Below, in pieces: positions 1-13,100 of a DNA stretch of 64,000 bases. Origin of the DNA: Eumeta japonica (lineage: Eukaryota > Arthropoda > Insecta > Lepidoptera > Psychidae); the NCBI GenBank assembly GCA_005406025.1, contig BGZK01000704.1:186001-250000 (forward strand), read 5' to 3'. The notes under the pieces were generated by a model that had not been told where the DNA came from, did no database searches, and worked only from the letters and a program-made list of their open reading frames with translations. Position 1 is the first letter of the stretch; each line of letters opens with the position of its first letter. Position numbers and translations under genes: made by a program.

Positions 1-345
1 CTTCTCACACGGCCAAACAGACAAATATTTTTTGAATAACTTATGAGCTATCCTACATACAGTCCCGACCTGGCACCTTGTGACTTTTCTGTTCGTAAAA
101 ATTAAGAACCAATTATCCGGTCAACGAATTTCATCACCAGAAGAGGCTGTCGAAAAGAATGAAAAAATATGTTTTCGAGATCACCAAGAAGAAGTGGCAT
201 AAGTGTTTTCAAACTTGGTTTATTCGTATGAAAAACTGCATTTATGCTAACGGAGAATATTTTGAGAAATAATAATCTCATTTTTAACCATTCATAGTAA
301 TGTTTTCTCATTCATTCCGGAAATTTTCAGTGCATCCTACGTATT
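1..345 (+). mobile_element. 3' end of a degenerate mariner-like transposase, cut by the window edge
   Basis: Bases 50-110 translate, across frame breaks, to the mariner signature Y-S-P-D-L-A-P-C-D-F that carries the last catalytic aspartate. The following stretch to about 285 resembles the usual C-terminal part of such transposases (S-S-P-E-E-A-V then an N-x-E-Y-F-E-K-like ending) with several shifts and stops. A short end-like sequence with the core AGTGCATCCTACGTAT follows at about 330. The element is dead. Its start lies outside the window. Confidence 0.75.
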
Positions 346-349
346 AAGG

Positions 350-590
350 TGTCTCATAAATAATGTTGATTTTAATTGTTCACTTTATTTATTAAGTAAT
401 TGTAAAAAAAAAAAAAAACTATAATATTCAACGTATAGTCCATCGTATTCTATCGTCTTAATCCAAGGTTCAGCAAACTGTATTCTACATCGAAATCATT
501 GCATTTTCAAATGTAGTAATTACTTTTTAAGTATTGTTCATATAAGTGGTCAGTTCCAGAAACTTATAGTGCATCCCACGTATATGTAGA
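350..590 (-). mobile_element. 5' end fragment of a related mariner element
   Basis: The stretch at about 505-580 (TAATTACTTTTTAAGT..., then CAGTTCCAGAAACTTATAGT) recurs almost unchanged at 16218-16265 and 41586-41650. There it lies just outside the first codons of mariner-like transposases read on the minus strand. This is therefore a detached 5' end of the same family. No transposase frame remains. Confidence 0.6.
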
Positions 591-632
591 TATTTCATAC
601 ATCAAGAGTCTCTACGATTTTTGTCTGTTCGA

Positions 633-715
633 CAGTGTTACTAAGGATCTCCTTAGTAACACCAATATCTATTGGTGTTACTAAGGTGTTTGGGACCAAT
701 ATCTATTGGTCCCAA
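633..715. repeat. cluster of three overlapping hairpins
   Basis: Three near-perfect inverted repeats follow one another. GTGTTACTAAGG / CCTTAGTAACAC lies at about 636-663, CACCAAT / ATTGGTG at about 660-678, and TTTGGGACCAAT / ATTGGTCCCAAA at about 688-716. The spacer ATCT is shared by the hairpins, and the arm GTGTTACTAAGG occurs again between them. It looks like repeated template switching rather than a transposon end. Confidence 0.8.
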
Positions 716-3595
716 ACAAAACAGTGGCGTTCCGAGAGTGCCGACACAATATTTTATTGTGCAGGAAATACTTTTAAATGAAGAATTTTTTATTCATAAC
801 AATAAGCTACTACTACAAAAATTATATTGCAATTTTCATTTAATGCGTTATTATACATAAAAAATAATGCATATTATTTTGCATACGAAAATTGCAATCT
901 ATTACTTAAAACGTAAATTTACAAATACAATATGAAAAGTTCCGACATAAATGTACATATGTGTATATATATATGTTGTATGTATATACAAATATATGTT
1001 TATATTATATATAGTTACATTATCAATATATTTCAACCTAAACTCAACTGTCGTGTAAACGTCATGTCAACGGGGCCAATATATGTACATACTTATATAC
1101 AGAGGTGTCGGTTACGGTAACGGTAACAGTGTTGCGAGTTCAATGGTTTTATCCTATCTCAAAAATGCCAACAAGCATGTGTATCTATGTACGTACATAC
1201 ACAATATACGTACATATTTATATGCAGAGGTGACGGTTACGTAACAGTAAAAGTGTCGCGGGTTCAATGGTTTCTTTCCATCTCAAAACTGTCCAATGCG
1301 CTTAAAGAAGTTTGACCTTCAAAAATCTGAAACTTTTATTTTTCTCAAAAAATTTAACAAATTACTTAAATATATCCTAATTTTTGAAAATGTTAAGTTT
1401 TCATGGCGCGGAATCAAAAAAAAATTCCCATATATTGGTCTATATCAAAGTCTATACTCCAATTACAAGTGTAAGTTCGTAATCATAAAAAAAGTACATA
1501 TTTATTATAGGATATAACTATATTATTACCAATTTTTTCCTGTACTAATATTGTCAGATCTTGCTTCTTGTCGAATTTAATGGTAGAAGTATCTTATAGG
1601 TTTCAATATACTGACGATTTTCAAAATATGAAACATAAATGGCTGTGTTTTGGCCGTATTTTTTCATTACATTGACTTATTTTTTTTTGGAGCTGCAAGG
1701 CACTGCGGACATAAATGTTTGATGTTAATTTCAACTTGATGCTTTCACGCGCTCCCGAGAAAAAGATTCTCGACAGACAGACGGACTGACGGACAACGAA
1801 GTGATCATATAAAGAGTTATTTTTCTTTTAGAGGTACGAAACCCTAATTAAACGAACAAACATGCAAACATCTCAAACACACAGTTCTCGATGATATTTA
1901 AATTAATATCCACTTGTGTATAGCATATGATGATATCCACTTATGTTTTACCGCTCATTATAATGACCGATGCTCTCTATTGTTTATGGCTTTTACGTTG
2001 TACTGCCTTCGTCGATTTCACCTTCGGGCCGATCGTGTAACTACCACCCGCGGCGAGAGATCGTGACACGTAAGGTGCACGCTGCACGCATGCACTTATT
2101 TATGCAACATGTGATACGTTCTCTTCGAATGAGCGGGACGAGCTCATGCATCAGAAAAAGACGAAGACTTTTACCGCCAACGTCTCGTGATTATGCACGG
2201 GCATAAATGTCAGGTATGCATTAAGAACCCGTATTTCGTTTTGACAATTAACTTGTACGTTGTGTTTAAATTGGTTTCGAAATAAATCATACTTGTAAAC
2301 TTTAAAAATGTTACAATCGCACATATCGAATTCTATATAATTATTAGGCCGTTGACGTATGTCGAGACCAAAAATAACGTCGTTTGAAGTACAATAACAT
2401 GTATTGTTTTAAAATTAATACTGGACTGGAAAGAAGGAACATATGAAAAGAAACAAAGCCATAACAATTAATTAGTGTAAATAAAAAAAAAATACGCATA
2501 TATCGCGAAATGCTGTTTACATTAAATTGTATTTCAGTGCAATAAAAAGTATTTCTTTATAGCTTAGATATTCCCATTACCACCTTCACCATAATTAATT
2601 AAAGGCGATTATACATGTGTAAGTGAACTGAATGAAGAATTAATGTTGACAAAAGCTATTAAACCCTCAAACGAAGTGTCTACTTTTTACTTGTTTCTGA
2701 TAGATTTACGGCTCAGAAGATTTTTTTAAAAAAAAGGGTGATATATCTGGTAGTTGTAGGAATATAAATTTATTTAAGATTTTTCATATAGGTATTTACT
2801 TAATTTTTTTTAAGAATTTGATCTTATAGTAATTAAGATAAAATTACTTGATTTACATCAGTACTTTTTTCCTATTTTGTAATTGGCGATTAAATTACTC
2901 ACTACACCAAATATCAGTACACTACCAATATTTTACCAATATTATTTAATAAGCACCACTAGAATATTCCGATAATGAAATTAAAATATATAATTATTAC
3001 TTTAAAATAATGTGCAAAGAAATGATTTCAAAAATACACTTCTTTAGATAATTATTACGAAAGGTATGAAGTTGTGAGGAACAAAACAGAATAATGTTCA
3101 TCTAAATTTATCTACACGTATAATGGAACAACAGCACAACCGGGTACGAATGCATATTAAATACATACGTTGAAGGTACGTATGAAAAATGTACAGTGGA
3201 CGATGAGAGATAGGCAATATAAGAAAAATAAAGATATTTAAATTTTTGGTCTGTCTGTCGTTCACCCATCTTTGAAATTACTCAACGGATTTAATGCGGT
3301 TTGCACGAATAAATAGAGCTTGGTTTGGAACAGTATAAAAGGCTTAGGAATATAGGTTTATTTCATCTAAATCGGATGTCAGGAAAAAAATTATCATCTG
3401 GTTAGACAAGTTGTATATAATATAAAAATTATTTCAATTCTTCATAGAAAGCTACACTATCCCAGATTAATATAACCTATATATCATTTAGATACTAGCA
3501 TTTGTTCTGGTTTCGTACATCTCGGAATCGTGAGCGGTATCGGAATTGAAAGCGGGACGGGGAAAAGAATTGAGAGCCGGGACCGGTGTCGATCG
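716..3595. other. AT-rich non-coding stretch with repeat debris
   Basis: I see no supported gene. The segment at about 1670-1850 ends in words (GACAGACAGACGGACTG, then GAGGTACGAAACCCTAA) that are the tail of a common lepidopteran interspersed repeat, also seen inverted at 48880-49010. A GC-richer patch at 2030-2205 contains a 78-codon frame starting at 1970 with no recognisable motif. The stretch at about 3240-3420 has the look of another interspersed repeat tail. Confidence 0.5.
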
Positions 3596-3599
3596 AATC

Positions 3600-3894
3600 T
3601 CATTTGAAATAATTAACTGTGAACTTTTAAATTTAAAGACTAAACACGTCAAAATACGTTGTTTTAACTTCACAATTGTCAAATGTCAATATCTTTAAGA
3701 CTAACTAGTTGACTAGTTAGTCTTAAAGATATTGAAATTTTTAACATTATATTAATGCCAGAAATTCCAATATCTCTAAGACGAAGATCTCTAAGAAGAA
3801 AGATATTTTGACATGTCTAGTTTTCTTTAACCGTTAGCAGTTAACTTAGCTACGACAGTTAAGTCAGCCAATGAGAGTTTGAAGCACACCGCTG
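3600..3894 (+). mobile_element. MITE copy, left end missing or rearranged
   Basis: From TTTGAAATAATTAACTGT to the terminal GAGTTTGAAGCACACCGCTG this matches the MITE at 47032-47294 block by block, including GTCAAAATACGTTGTTTTAA and CAATATCTCTAAGA. The right terminal repeat is intact. The matching left terminal repeat is not seen at the expected place. A large internal palindrome (3684-3735) is present here but not in the other copy. Confidence 0.7.
3684..3735. repeat. long near-perfect palindrome
   Basis: The arm CAATATCTTTAAGACTAACT is followed after a very short loop by AGTTAGTCTTAAAGATATTG, centred near 3709. The arms pair over about 24 bases. It sits inside the MITE copy and probably arose by local fold-back duplication. 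Confidence 0.85.
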
Positions 3895-6800
3895 TTGCTG
3901 TCCAACGCGTAAAATGCAATATGATATACGTATAATACTCGATACCTTATTGGACGCGTAATCACAAAATAATATTCAATACAGGTACATATTTCTTCTT
4001 CTTTAGTTTCTTTATTCATATATATAAAAAGAAAAGCGTCGGTTTGTCGGTTGTCGGTTTGTCCTTAGTAGTAAGGAACAACGTGTCGATGTGAGGATTT
4101 TCGCATAGATTATAGAGCGAAGCTACTTTCTATATCGGAATAATGCAAGGTATCTGTAGGATAATAAATATGAATAACTCTGTAATCACCAAGCAGATCT
4201 TGATGAAACTTGATTTATGGATTGATCTGACGTTGGAAGGATTCCTGAACGAATTCAAATCAGATTCCGTGATTAGTTATTGTTATTTAGATTAATTATT
4301 ATACAGTTTATAGGTAACTATTATCTTACAGAGGACTAAAGTATTAAAGGATTAAAATAATTCGAACCTATCAAAATCACGGAATATTTATATTATAGAG
4401 GAGTACGTGTTTTATGTATGAGTTTGTTGTAGAAAGTTTAAAGTGCATTGAAACTACACGTCCATAGTTTGAAATTGAAAGTGTAATATATTTGATGTAA
4501 TAGTAATCTCCCACGGTTCAAACTCGGCAGATCATAGTTATTCAATATTATGTTTTTAATATATGGAGTTCGGGATCTGAAATACAATATGATCGACACA
4601 GAAATTAAAGAACTCGTTCGATGGTCACGCGGGCAGAACTGCGGCAAAAGCTTGTATTCCCATGAAGCATTGTAACTCAACAAGAAGCACTCTACTATTC
4701 TCAATTAATAACGTAGCCGTAATAATTTTGTATTTCACTAAAAATGTTAGATAAAAAATCGCTGATATGATATATGAAACTTGTAATAAACAATATTATT
4801 TTGTTAAAGGCCAGGCCTCAAATCGTGTTTTTTTTTATAGATAGTGAAGACTTATTTATATTACGACTGACGAACATTATACGGCGATATCAAATAAAAA
4901 ACGTTAACAAAAACAAATATTGCAATAAAAAAAATCATAAACAACCATTTCTTACTCGGCTGAAGTTAATATTACTATTAGTCTAAGAGCTACCAACGTT
5001 TTCGAGCAAGAATTTCAGGTCAGCTGATTTATTGATATGTCGTCTCTCTTGCTCTTTGGGTTAGGGTCTGGGCTGTCTGGCCGGCGGTGGCGGTTGCGTT
5101 TACCTGTGCCCATCCTATCTGTACAGGTAATGATACTAACTTTTAAAATCATTTTAAGAAGGTTCATTTTTAATATTTTGACTTTAGATAAGCTTAACAA
5201 ACATCCATCTCTTATTGTCAGACATTTTTGTCATTGCTAACAATGAGCCAGACGCCAATTTTGATTTATTTTTTTTGAATTAAAAATTCAAAGTATATCA
5301 GTTTGTCTGTAATTTTAATATTATGTTGTTCAAGTATGAAAAGACCTAAAATTAATTTGCCAGACACTAATTCAGTTGTTAAACCGTGTATTAGAACGAC
5401 AAAGTCCTGAAAATTCGTATAGTATGATACTATTGGATAAAGAGAAACAATTGCAGAATAAATTGCTGAGAACGAGATAGAAAAAACCCTAATTAGACAA
5501 GGTGATTAAAAAATATTTAAATAATTTGATTTATAATCATTTTTAATATTTGGCTAATACAGCATTACGGCGCTTGCCATTAGTCCGAAGGCTGTCTCAA
5601 GAAGACGGCCGTGAAGCCACACGCGGACTCCGATGTACGCGCCCGGAGACTGAATCCAAAGACGGAATTTTTTTCTTATCCATGCGTCAGTGGCGATCTC
5701 GACGACATCAAAAAGCCGATCGCGCGTGCGCGGCGCGTCTCGGCGTCGCGCTTTATTGTTACGACCTTTAACCATTTTGCCCCCTCGATCCACGATAACT
5801 AAGGACATTCCAACTGTCGTTGTTTTGTTCACATCGCTTCTTTAAATGCGTCTTACTTGTGCCTTGGAGAAAGTAAGCATTCGATGTATATTTGATTTTA
5901 TATATATTTTAATATAGTAGAGCCGTGATGTGGCCAACTTACTTGTAGTATGAAAATGGGCCGATTCGAACGGTGAAATAGCACACCCTCACAGAATACA
6001 GACCTGAAGTAGCAACTTCTGCTTTTAGTTTCACCCGGTGAGTGAGAGTTCCGACGGCCCATTTCTCCATCCATCGGATATCCTATATTACTTAAGACTA
6101 GCAAAGCACTAGTGACTCTTCTGGATTGCGAGTGTCCATGAGCGACGGTGACCACCTAGATCGCCCGCTCGTTTGCTACTTGAAATATTATATATGCATA
6201 ATCTCATTACCTATGGCGCCAGTCGATGTATTATATTATTAATGAAAAAAAAATTACATTATATTACTTATCAGGATATGCCTAACCTACCTAATTAGTA
6301 TTGAATACGGAATGTCTAATCTATTACTGACATCAATGTTTATATACACATATAAAGGAATATCAAAAGCTTCGTTCGTGACTAGAATCCTTAAAGGCAA
6401 TTCATATTCTTTTTTGGTTCTAAAATAGTCTCCATCCACTAGGAAGAAACAAAACAAAAGACTCAGAACAAAAGACGATGTTTCATTAAAAAACTATTAT
6501 GTATTTACGAAATAACTATATATCATTCTCAGTTAATTACAAATCCAAAAAAAGACTTTTCTGCATATGCAGTTGAAAAGATAAAAAATTTTTCAGATAT
6601 CCAAACCGACAAATTGGTGTTTTTATCTATTCTCATAGCCTGATGTCAAACTGCACCTTGCTTTGGGGACATGACGCGGAAATTAATAAAATATTCTTGC
6701 TGCAAAATCGGATCGTTTCAAAGGGCCTTTAAACTGACCGCATGTCCGAAACATTACAGGCCGAGGCTCACGAATATCTGCTTGAACTGAGTTTAAGGAA

Positions 6801-7576
6801 ATCGATGTCTTAACGAATTTATTTCGAGGGCTCTGTGTATGCGCATGTTCAATAAGGCCTCTGAAAATATACAAAATGCAAAGTCGTTATTAAGTAAATG
6901 CTTTTTAAAAAGCATACTAGGCATACAATTTATGAATATTTATAGGACAAATATTCACGGACATGCCCCGCTCGACTTCTTACGGATTTGATTATTTATG
7001 TTGTAGATCTATATATCATGTTTGATGCTATGATATAATATATTTCAATCTGAAAAGAGCTACCTTCAATTTCTTTGCTTGTTCTTCTTGAGGAAAACTG
7101 CCTTCTAAATGAGTGGTAAAGTGGCAAAGTATCAAAATGTAGTCTTAAAATATTGTGACGTAATTCAAGCAGTATTCATTAACCATGAAACAAATATATA
7201 TTTGAATTTGAAATTTAAAAATATATATGCGATTTTGATTTCGTTTACGACATTAAAAGCAGTTTTTTCGAACACAAGTAATGTGACAGAACTCCATAAA
7301 CAGATCCGACTCCAAATTGTAAAGTTATTTTAAAAAGAACTTTTTGAAACACGCTTGCATGCACTGAACACCAACCCCACACTGACCTTCGAACGCCACG
7401 TCACCAGACTTACCACACGGCAGTAAAACCTAGGCATTTAATGAGCTGACGTCGAAGGTGTATCTTTGTAATGATGGCACTGTTTGTGTACAGGAAGCGC
7501 ATTATTCTTACATTTTATAGTAAAATACATATTCATTTGAATACTTTTTACCTATTTATATATGTTGTGTCAAAAA
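3895..7576. other. non-coding stretch, no supported gene
   Basis: The segment at about 4035-4260 carries repeat-like words (GCGTCGGTTTGTCGGTTG, then GTAGTAAGGAACAACGTG). A GC-rich block at 5040-5110 reads on the minus strand as a basic, proline-rich peptide ending D-D-I-S-I-N-Q-L-T, and another lies at 5560-5790. Neither shows splice sites or motifs that I could defend as coding. The remainder is plain AT-rich sequence. Confidence 0.4.
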
Positions 7577-7918
7577 TTAGCTATCGGGTGGTAAATAGCT
7601 GATATTACCATCTGAAATAAAAATATAAATAATAACACGAACGAACGAAATTGCGTCATAAATGCAACGAATGTATCCGCGAATCCAAAATAGAATTGGC
7701 AATGCCCCTTGGAGAAACAGCACCAGGCGCTGCACACAGCTACATGTCGAATAGCTTTTGGTGATAACATATTTATTTAAATATTTGTGTCTGGCTCCAT
7801 CGGAAATAGATGCACAAGCACTCCAGATATTTAGGTTCATACATGAGGCATTTCCTCCATGGACACATTTCGATATTGGATGTCGTGGACAACTCGCGCA
7901 TGGTTCTTTGCAGACATT
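7577..7918 (-). other. unassigned 113-codon open frame with clustered cysteines
   Basis: A minus-strand frame is open from just after a stop at 7919-7921 to a TAA at 7577. Its first third is cysteine-rich (C-K-E-P-C-A-S-C-P then C-V-H-G-G-N-A-S-C) and its end is hydrophobic. A second frame is also open across 7773-7991. About 215 bases upstream, at 8134-8182, an ATG is followed by 16 codons and a good donor (CAG/GTGAGG), but I could not join the two convincingly. It could be a gene, a dead gene or chance. Confidence 0.2.
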
Positions 7919-8447
7919 TTAATTTTTTACACAAATGGTACAACATTAAAAAATATATATTTCTAAACGTACGAAGTCTATAAATAAACATTAAACTATT
8001 GTAAAAATAAGTTATGAATATTTGATGTTTTGTCGTTTACTCCTTAAGAATCGATTTTTATTATAAGTCGCAGTACGTAAATTAGATGGGAAGCGAAATC
8101 GAGTGTTGACAAATAATGAAACCCCCCCCTCACCTGCAACAATTTGTGCATCTTGCACTGAACGCATGTATTTTTCTTCCATTGTTAATTAATACTTATG
8201 CTATTTCTAACACAGAAAGCTTAACTTATTAAGCTATCGATGTATAAGTTATTAAACGTTATCGACATTGTTACCGCTCGTTTCATCTAGTTTTGGTATT
8301 TCAGTTTCATTATGTAACATGATTTATGCAATATGAATAAAAATATATACATACATTTAATATTATGAGAGACACGTTTATTTACTCCCTTCGCCTACTG
8401 TAACATTCTAAGATATTTCATATATTTGGGTGTTTTATTTCATACTA

Positions 8448-9125
8448 GCTTGTGCCCGCCGCTTCTCCCGCATGGAAATACAATTAATTCCTCATTTTTT
8501 ATATCAACTAAAGTTTCTATTTAGTTTGAATTTCTTATCATTGATCTATTATTATTAATCACATAATTACAATTCAACTATAATTATATGATTTGACACA
8601 GTCTCTTACCTTCGCTTTGGCCCTACTTCACCCTCTCACGCCACACCTCACTCTCCTGTCTCCCGCGCAATCCTCATCGCCTACTCGAACACCGCTGCTT
8701 CTCTAAACAAAGCATGGCTGACAAAATAGAATAAATGACTATTACATTTTTTAGTTATAACAAGTGATATATATAAACATACAAAGAAACAAACAATAAC
8801 CTATATTTTATGTACCAATTAATTATATCAGCTTTCCAAATTTTATCAAAGCTGGTCGTCATTGTTCAGTTATAAGTAGACATACAGACAATCTGAAAGA
8901 TAAACAAACAATGACTTATATATGAAAAAATGGTGTGCTCTATTAGTACACTCTAGTTCATTAAAATCAATTTAACTATTGTCGAGCCATGAAAAACCAT
9001 ACAAACGAACGGACAGACAAACAAAGAAAACTATTTCCATACCGAATTGTATCTAAATAGGTTTAGCGGTTTAAGCGTGAAGTGGTAACAGACAGACACA
9101 CTTTCGCACTTATTATATTAGTATG
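8448..9125 (+). repeat. lepidopteran interspersed repeat, TACTAGCTTGTGCCCGC family
   Basis: It begins with CATACTAGCTTGTGCCCGCC and ends with ACAGACAGACACACTTTCGC followed by TTATTATATTAGTATGGATA. Both are the usual ends of a very common lepidopteran interspersed repeat. Related starts lie at 42108 (plus) and near 52750 (minus). There is no coding frame. Confidence 0.65.
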
Positions 9126-9311
9126 GATATTTCATTCTTAAAACGTAATATAATTTTAAAGTGTAAACACCACTCGCGCATCGGAGCTAATTTATTTGTT
9201 TTTTTCCGTAGTTATTTGAGTTCGGCGACCTCGTCTGTTTTCGCGAACGTCACACACAGAAAATGATACATTAACATTCTAAAAGATGTACACACCAGAA
9301 GGCAACATTAA

Positions 9312-9319
9312 TATAAATA
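9312..9319 (+). promoter_or_regulatory. candidate TATA box
   Basis: The consensus TATAAATA is followed about 30 bases downstream by an initiator-like GCATTAG (9344-9350). About 180 bases downstream is a strong splice donor, AA/GTGAGT at 9494. This is what a promoter with a non-coding first exon would look like. The upstream sequence (9180-9260) is GC-richer than its surroundings. Confidence 0.35.
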
Positions 9320-9342
9320 ACCACGATCCGTGTTCAACAGCT

Positions 9343-9493
9343 CGCATTAGTTTCATGGTACACAGAGCGGGAAAAGAACATTCAGGTTGAGGGTTTCTTA
9401 CCAGAGTGTCGAAACGGACTTAGACTATACGGTATTATTTTTGCGTGTTATTTTGTGCATGTGTGCAAGTCACGGACGATTGTGTTCGTAGAA
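9343..9493 (+). other. candidate non-coding first exon
   Basis: The segment runs from the predicted start near 9343 to the donor GTGAGT at 9494. Its ATGs open only frames of 11-12 codons, so it would be 5' leader. A possible second exon starts at the acceptor TTTTACAG/ACGG (10167). It includes an ATG at 10203 with 19 codons of basic peptide (M-I-S-K-R-K-R-R-K-S-I-S-E-P). The link to any coding exon is inference. Confidence 0.25.
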
Positions 9494-10169
9494 GTGAGTT
9501 CATATGTATATGTTTATATTATAAGCGTAACACTTGAGTTAAATACTGAGAATCGTTCTCAATGTTTGATGCGATAACATTAATTTATCCAATGAAACCA
9601 AAGGACAAAATAGTCGGACTCGCTTGGGTAAAGCCCCGGGGCGCTGTTGATCTCACAAGAACCAACCTACAAGTTTCACTGTTACAGATGGACGATCCTT
9701 AAATATATCAAATGACCGAATTTTCGCAGTGGTTAAGGGGCACAAAATAAGTGAATATTTTGTGTGAGAAGTTTCTCTTTCGCTGCTTTTGCACCATCTT
9801 TTTGCCGAATTTCAAAGGGATCTTAATAAATAAAATATCTATGAAATCAGTTCATAAATGGTGAAGTTATCACGTACTTAAAATATCCTAATGGAACCTC
9901 CTTTAATGAATCAACTACAAATTTACAACTGAGATTTACGTTAACAGGATGATTATTTCTTATGTAAAAAATTGATACTTATTTACATTTGTGATTAAAC
10001 TAATGACAACGCGATCAAAGACAACGTGTATTAGAACATAAAATAGGCGATGGAATTTTTAATCTAGAATATTCGAATTCAGATCAAATAACTTAGTGAC
10101 TTTCGGTACGGAAAACCCTAAACAAATCTTAAATGTAATACGAAGCGTACATACTTCATTTTACAGACG

Positions 10170-13100
10170 GCTCGATGCCACAGCCAAAAATATAACCTCT
10201 AGATGATTTCAAAGCGTAAACGCCGCAAATCAATCAGCGAGCCGATGTACGGGGAGGAAGTTTGAAAATAATTTCGACAAGTAATAACGACCCGCTAGCG
10301 GATATAAACGAAGGCGCGTGCGTCAGAACTGGCCCCGATACGCGCCGAGGAATCTCGGGCCGCGCTGGAAAATGCTCCAGCTAGCGAGTGTACCAGCGGC
10401 CGGGGCCGAGTCGGTGAGCCGTTAACGCACGACCGGGAAATTAGAATCGGGGTTAGCGAATCACTGGAAGGAAATTATAAGTCAATTTAGCCGTAATTTA
10501 TGATATATGAGAAAGTCTGTTGCGGAATTATCTTTGCCTCCGTAAATGTAGCACGTGTCTTAAGTTAATACACTGTACGTTTAACTATGGCCCGAAAAGA
10601 ATGTTTACGAGTTTTATTATTTACTGATCTTTTTAAATATTAACATTTGAAATTACCTATAACAATGGCATTTATAGTACAGTACAACACGTGAAACTTT
10701 GCCGCTGTGAAGTTCGTCACGAAGGCGTCGCAATGGCGTAGTACAGGGCGGCGAAGTGGGAAATGTCGGGGTGCGTTGTACTGTACTTACGTGAATAAAC
10801 ATTTCTTAATGGTGAATGGTGATTATGATTAACTATTTAGGTGTTATAAATTATAGCCTAGGTGCTCAGTTTTCAGCAACCGTACAAAATAGTAGTAACT
10901 CTTCAAACTTAAAACACAGACATCTCTTATAGGACAATTTATAACGATGATAATACTGTAGAATAAAGTAACAAATAAATGATAAAAAAGAAAACAAACA
11001 ATTACAGTTTTTCTAGATTAATTTTAATGACCCACTCAATAATTATTAAACATTAGATATAATAAAACAGATATTAAACGTACTTATGTATGTCAGTATA
11101 AAGCAATTCTAAATTATACAAATATTAATCATTTAATCAATAATCCGGTCGATGATTTGCAACAATACAGAAGACAAAAAATGTCGCTCAATTAAACAAG
11201 GCTGACATTATCTGGTCACTTCACTTTTTTTAATGCTAGTAACTTTTACGCATATTTTTCGAGTTACTCTTTAAATTCCATTTATTTAGCTATTTCAGTT
11301 TATCCATCTGTATCAGATTTAAAATAATACTTTACACAAGTTCAAGCTTTTCCGTGCAGAGGTCTGTCAGTATTGTTATGTGCCAACGTCAGCTGCACCG
11401 ATGTGGCGCCGGCCGCCGTGCTAGCAAAAATATCTATGCCCACCCAAATAAATTTCAGATTCTATTAGCTGAAAAATAAATCAAAACCGGCTACATCCCA
11501 CTAATAAATGTATACGTGATAGATCAAAAGCAATTTTTATCTCGTGCGCATGTTCGGTGTCGCAAATAATACGATTCGTATGATAAAAGCGATCGTGCCC
11601 CGGGTGCCGATCGTATTTCCTATTGCGGCGCGGAAGTCGCCCTACGCTGGGCCGTACAAGGGCAGGTGTTTTGCATGCGACGGGACACGAGCGGAGTCAA
11701 TACACCCGCTACGTCGTCGAGCTGTCTACGTAGTTGAATGACTTTTACGGGAATTAAAAAAAAAACTACGTACGAAAACTGCCAAGTGCGGAGAATATTC
11801 TTGTAACCAACGTTCCGTAGCACTCGTGTGACGAGCTCGAGTGTATTTCTTAATTTTCGTAGATATCTTGTAGGGAATTTTTTTTAAATTTTGCCGTTGT
11901 CTGTATAGAAAATGCTTTTGAATGTGAATCAGCGTTTGGAATGGGTGGTAATATCGGAAAAAATTCATTAATGACCTGTTTCAAGTGCGATTTCATTACC
12001 TACGAAATAAAGATGGTTTTGCTTTGATTTTCTGTTTATGAATTTACATAATTAACTAAAACCATTAATCTTTCTATCGAAGGCAAATTCGATAAACAAA
12101 CAAAAAAAATATTCGTATCGATTTGATGAAAATTATTACAGCTAAAATATTATAATAAAAACAATACTAACTGTACGTAAAATTTAATACTATAATTTCA
12201 TGGAAAGATATCACAATTAAAGCGCTCGCTTCCGTAGAACAACCATTAAAAGATGCTAAATACCTCGAACCATCAAAACATGTTTATGTATTAAATATTG
12301 TCTGTCTGATCACGTTTGTGCTCGAGACGATACGTGATCAATATGGCAAGAGGAAGCCGTCGATGGGCCAATAAAATGTACTGGTTTATGGTACGGAGTA
12401 CTCTGGCCGCTGTAGTGACTATGCATACGGACGATTTATACCGCAAGTGGGATTGTTATTTAGTTGATCGAAGAAAATGTCCAATATAGTTTTAAATACT
12501 ACAAAAAAAATGTTAAAAGCAAATGTGCATGCCTTAAGCGCTCGTGTCATACGTATGTTATTTAAACTAGAGGTTTGTGATATGAGCTTTTCACCAAAAA
12601 TCCTCTTTTTTTTATTTTTGATTTTCAAATGTTTTATGGTAAACTTGGATAGATAAAAGGATAGGTAATTTCATATTTATTAGACAACATAATGCAAAAT
12701 AAATAACTTCACGTTCAATCTCAACCTCTATTTTAGATATTTAAGCGAAATGTCGGATCAAAACATGAATAACTGCCAGTTAAAAAATTAATTTTACAGA
12801 TAATCGGTACTATTGATATAGTCACAATCAAATCAAGTCAAAAATCACAGCTTGATAGCTGTGATTTTCAATACAGTTATTATCAATCTATTAGTGATGA
12901 GATTGAAAAAGAAATTAAGTTTAAAAGTTAAATAGTTTTTTTTAGTTATCGTGGTCAGACCCACTGTAGGCGAGATTTTCAGGCGACAGTAGAAGCGTAC
13001 CTACGCTCGCGCTTAAGGCATGCAATGCAATAATTTAAACATATATAATCAATTCTATAAACAAAAAAAAATCAATGACACAATACCACCAAACATTGTT

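Noticed and set aside
932..1120. A 62-codon frame rich in Y and I
   Set aside because: It is a translation of TATATA-like simple sequence.
5554..5832. A 92-codon minus-strand frame in a GC-rich block
   Set aside because: Both strands are open over the same GC-rich island and no splice or motif evidence favours either. It is more likely a regulatory or repeat-derived block.
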